Assembly: GCA_002049985.1 (NCBI GenBank)
Contig: MVCY01000078.1
Span: 1-8,237, forward strand
DNA length: 8,237 nucleotides
Direction of reading: 5' to 3'
DNA from: Candidatus Latescibacteria bacterium 4484_181
Lineage (GTDB): Bacteria; Latescibacterota; MVCY01
This document shows positions 5,387 to 8,237 of this stretch, piece by piece. Each line of letters begins with the position of its first letter. Position 1 is the first letter of the stretch. Position numbers and translations under genes: made by a program. The notes below the pieces were generated by a model. It saw nothing but the letters and a program-made list of their open reading frames with translations, did not search any database and had not been told where the DNA came from.

Positions 5387-8101
5387 CTAGAAATCCACTG
5401 CCATACCTATCTTAATCTGTCTGGGAGGCCCGAAATTCATCGGATCTCTCACATAGAATTTATAGGCATTCTCGTAGGCAATTTGCTCTTCCCGCTGGCT
5501 GATGACACCGTCGCCGTTTAAGTCCTTCACCTTCTCAAAGTTCCACTGGTAATCCGACACTTTATCCTTGCTGATACCCCGGTCAGCTACTTGGGGAACC
5601 TGATAGCCATCATCGTAAGGACTACCAGTGATAGGATAGATGCGGAGTACATTCCGACGGTTGAAGAGGTTGGTAACCTCCAAAGAGAAGGTAACGGCGG
5701 TATTAAACAATCTCAAGCTCTTGCTCAGTGTCATATCGGTGGTCATTGTCCAGGGCTGGCGGTATCCGTTCTTCTCTCCAATGGGATTGCCCTTGTAATC
5801 CCTCTTAGTGTAGGGCAAGCCACTGCCAAGGTTGTAGACTATGTTCAAGCCAGTATTCTGAACCGGATGAATCCCTGCCACCACTGGGCCGAAGCCCTTC
5901 GGGAACCGCAAACTAAGGTTGGCAATCAGGCTATGTCTCCGGTCGAAATCCAGGTAGTAAGTCTTCTGCGGGAAGACCCTGGTCAGACCAGTAACCGGGT
6001 CCATAGCATCCCTGGCGTGGATCTCATATTGATCGAACCAGTCGGAGTTGGTCCCCTTGGCATACTGAAGGGTGTAGCTTAGGTTCAGAGCCCAATACTG
6101 GCTGTACCGCTTCTTTAATACCACCTCCAACCCCTTGACCGTGCCATAGTCCAGATTGCGGACAATATCATAAGGGGTCCCGACATTGGTTGGCAGCCGC
6201 TCCATAGCCATAAGGTTATAGATGTTCTTGTAATAGGCCCTGAGGTCGACCGCCAAGTCAGCACTGAACTGGTTGGATAACCCCACTTCCTGCTGGATTG
6301 TCTTTTCCGGCTTCAGGTCGGGATTGCCCACAATCTGGTTGGCCCTGGAGAGATTGGGATTGAGCGTCATAAACAGCTCCCGGAACCTGGGCATCTGGTA
6401 GAAGTGGCCGTAGTTGAAAAAGATCACCATAGTTTCCGACACTGGATGAGAGACTCCCAGGCGTGGACTGAAGGTGATTTTTGGCTCTACCTTTTCCGTG
6501 CGTGCCTCTGGATGTTCATTCATCTTGGTATAAGGCAGCTCTGTCTCGCTCGGCCACAGCTTGGCATCATGAGTAAGAAAGTCTACTCGGCCTCCGATAT
6601 TCATGACCAACCCTTTGTATTCCAGTTTATCCTGAACATAGAAGGCCCCGACCTGGGGTTTGAACTCATAGACATCCAGAAATGGGTTAGGATCCGCTGG
6701 CAGGCTGTTGTAATGGCGCTTGACCTTATATAGATTATACTCGAAGCCCGACTTCACCAAGTTATTATAGTTTATCTGACTGGTAATGTCGAACTTAAAG
6801 ATCACCTGATCGGTCTTCCTATTTTCAAAGAACCGATGGTCTCCTATGTTGTAGAAAAGGTCTGGTACTGCCAGGGGATACTCCCAGGTTTGATCCCTAT
6901 CCTGGTAGACATGGAGGCTGTCAGCCGGTGTAGCATCCAACAATGGGATCTTAAACTTCCAATCTTCCCACCACTTGTCCTCGTCGGTCAGCAATGGGTC
7001 TACCACTCCACGGGTCCAGTTATTTCTAAACATCCCGAGTTTAGCCTCGTAGAAGGTGTTTTTGCTGATTTGATGCGTGAGTTTGGCGTAAACCTGCTCT
7101 GCCTTCTCGAGAGTGGACAAATAGTGGTCCAGATTGAAATAATAGTTATGGTTGTACATCTGATACTGACGGCGATTCTTAAAGCCCCCTAAGGTAAGCT
7201 TCATTGTAGGGGTGAAATTATAGGTAAGCTTACCCTGAGTCCGGTAGGTCTGCTGCTTGTGATGGTCAAGCTTGTGGAGTCTAGGGCCCCAGTCATCCGT
7301 CAGATAGAGGTTGCCAGAGAAGAAATATTTGACCCCGGAACCTAAGAAAGGAAGGGTGCCTTTTAAGGAGAGGAGATGATTGTTGTCCCCGAAATCATAC
7401 TTGTCCTTATCAATTGAGCTAATCCCCTTATCGGTGGTAAATTTATAGCTTCCGTGGATCAGCCCTGGTCCTCCCTCCGGGGTTACAACATTAACCACAC
7501 CCGACATCGCGTTGCCATATTCAGCATTGAACCCCCCGGTAATCATCTGGACTTCAGCAATGGCGTTTGTGGACATATTGGTAGCTACCGGACCACCAAT
7601 GCGGTCAAATACCACCCCAGCCGTATTGATCACTACCCCGTCCGATGTGGTCACGGGCATATTGGTAATCTCTGCAGAGGTAGCGATGTGCATAGTGGAA
7701 GTCCTGCTTTTGTCCACCATCGGACGCTTGGCGGTCACCACTATGGCCTCTGGGCTCTCTATAACAGTGGGCGAGAGCTTAAAATCAACCGTGGTCGTCA
7801 AGTCTGCGCTCACCTTCACCCCTACTTTGCTCTCCGGTGTATAACCGATCATCGAGGCCTTCAAGGAATATGTACCGACAGGAATATTGATAATGAAGTA
7901 CCTGCCTTCTAAGTCAGTACTGGCCCCGAGCCCAGTGCCTTCAATTACCACATTTACACCTGGTAAGACCTCTCCTGTCTCCTCGTCCACAACTTTTCCC
8001 ACAATCTTTCCCGTCGTACCAGCGAAGACAATCCCGGAGAACGTGAGAAGTCCTGCCAGTAGTAAAAAAGCAACCAAGCGTATTTTCCCCTTTAGTTCCA
8101 T
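5387..8101 (-). CDS. TonB-dependent outer-membrane receptor with carboxypeptidase-regulatory-like domain
   Basis: A 904-residue outer-membrane transporter energised by TonB. Residues 1-27 are a signal peptide (FLLLAGLLTFSGIVFAG). Residues 31-108 are a CarboxypepD-regulatory-like beta-sandwich (GKVVDEETGEVLPGVNVVIEG, then TDLEGRYFI, VGTYSLKASMIGY). Residues about 114-210 are the plug, with VVTAKRP, STNAIAEVQMITGGFNAEYG and AMSGVVNVVT. The rest is the barrel: ISPRLGVS-type (FSPRLGVSHP), GNPDLKPEKT, a late YNLGSGLPYT strand and the terminal F. The plug seems to lack the usual IRGG...DG segment between residues 165 and 167. Residues 860-871 form a classical EF-hand-type loop. The start is ATG 8099-8101, with GGGAG 7 nt upstream. 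First gene of the operon. The substrate is not readable; the N-terminal domain is typical of FCB receptors, including SusC-like ones, but no SusD gene follows. Confidence 0.93.
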   Translation of the reverse strand: MELKGKIRLVAFLLLAGLLTFSGIVFAGTTGKIVGKVVDEETGEVLPGVNVVIEGTGLGASTDLEGRYFIINIPVGTYSLKASMIGYTPESKVGVKVSADLTTTVDFKLSPTVIESPEAIVVTAKRPMVDKSRTSTMHIATSAEITNMPVTTSDGVVINTAGVVFDRIGGPVATNMSTNAIAEVQMITGGFNAEYGNAMSGVVNVVTPEGGPGLIHGSYKFTTDKGISSIDKDKYDFGDNNHLLSLKGTLPFLGSGVKYFFSGNLYLTDDWGPRLHKLDHHKQQTYRTQGKLTYNFTPTMKLTLGGFKNRRQYQMYNHNYYFNLDHYLSTLEKAEQVYAKLTHQISKNTFYEAKLGMFRNNWTRGVVDPLLTDEDKWWEDWKFKIPLLDATPADSLHVYQDRDQTWEYPLAVPDLFYNIGDHRFFENRKTDQVIFKFDITSQINYNNLVKSGFEYNLYKVKRHYNSLPADPNPFLDVYEFKPQVGAFYVQDKLEYKGLVMNIGGRVDFLTHDAKLWPSETELPYTKMNEHPEARTEKVEPKITFSPRLGVSHPVSETMVIFFNYGHFYQMPRFRELFMTLNPNLSRANQIVGNPDLKPEKTIQQEVGLSNQFSADLAVDLRAYYKNIYNLMAMERLPTNVGTPYDIVRNLDYGTVKGLEVVLKKRYSQYWALNLSYTLQYAKGTNSDWFDQYEIHARDAMDPVTGLTRVFPQKTYYLDFDRRHSLIANLSLRFPKGFGPVVAGIHPVQNTGLNIVYNLGSGLPYTKRDYKGNPIGEKNGYRQPWTMTTDMTLSKSLRLFNTAVTFSLEVTNLFNRRNVLRIYPITGSPYDDGYQVPQVADRGISKDKVSDYQWNFEKVKDLNGDGVISQREEQIAYENAYKFYVRDPMNFGPPRQIKIGMAVDF

Positions 8102-8237
8102 TGTCTTTCTCCCGTGAAAAGATTGATTTTTGATCCTCCCTTTTACGAGCTGCTCACACAGCTATGGCGCTAATTCTGATACATAAAGCTCGCAGTCGCA
8201 TCACCTCCTTTTATGATCTTTAAGCAGTCTCAGGTCT
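8102..8237 (-). promoter_or_regulatory. 5' region of the operon with several Shine-Dalgarno-like sites
   Basis: Reading toward the receptor start there are three purine-rich sites: AAGGAGGTG (8202-8210), GGGAGG (8135-8140) and GGGAG (8109-8113). Only the last has correct spacing to the receptor ATG. The first is followed after 2 nt by ATG (8199-8201) and a 15-codon frame MRLRALCIRISAIAV ending at 8154, but that spacing is too tight for confident translation. Alternatively, the TGA at 8201-8203 may end an upstream gene that lies mostly outside the window. No convincing -35/-10 pair or Bacteroidetes-type TTTG/TAnnTTTG promoter was found. Confidence 0.35.

Noticed and set aside
7454..7912. Plus-strand open frames of 110-152 codons opposite the receptor gene
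   Set aside because: They overlap in full a minus-strand gene with clear domains, have no recognisable protein features, and lack good ribosome binding sites.
8195..8212. 3' end of a 16S rRNA gene on the plus strand (CATCACCTCCTTTT)
   Set aside because: The bases before it do not match the conserved 16S helix 45 region; the similarity is just an extended Shine-Dalgarno complement.

Overview
The window looks like a piece of an uncultured FCB-group bacterium (Bacteroidetes/Calditrichota/KSB1-like). It carries a TonB-dependent receptor with an N-terminal carboxypeptidase-regulatory-like domain, a large exported protein ending in a Por (type IX secretion, T9SS) C-terminal sorting domain, and a PorV/PorQ-type outer-membrane barrel. 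The phylum is inferred from gene families only. Every gene I can support is on the minus strand; plus-strand open frames are shadows.

Reading in the direction of transcription (right to left): a 5' untranslated region (8102-8237) with several Shine-Dalgarno-like sites; the TonB-dependent receptor (8101-5387, 904 aa, intact frame); a 73-nt gap with a hairpin that abuts the next ribosome binding site; a ~1,040-codon exported T9SS-type protein (5313-2150) broken by two frameshifts; a PorV/PorQ-like barrel (2093-1080); and a strong intrinsic terminator (1063-1021). The three genes have short gaps and one terminator, so they read as one operon. After the terminator comes a badly damaged Gfo/Idh/MocA-type oxidoreductase (997 to about 265), then an unrecognised coding-like 3' stretch (about 375-22) spread over two frames.

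The most striking observation is in the middle gene. It holds three perfect back-to-back duplications of 19, 28 and 48 bp within about 740 bp. The 19- and 28-bp copies shift the frame. Deleting one copy of each rejoins the three open frames into a single 1,039-codon gene with sensible sequence across both joins. The 48-bp copy is in frame and repeats 16 residues. These are either assembly-join artefacts or recent, potentially reversible tandem duplications. The oxidoreductase has the opposite kind of damage (apparent internal deletions plus frameshifts), and the receptor plug seems to lack the segment that usually carries the IRGG...DG motif.

Functionally, the operon suggests a cell-surface uptake or display module: a TonB-energised outer-membrane channel, a large secreted protein delivered by a type IX-like route, and a PorV-like barrel that in the known system shuttles sorted cargo. 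The substrate cannot be read from the sequence.
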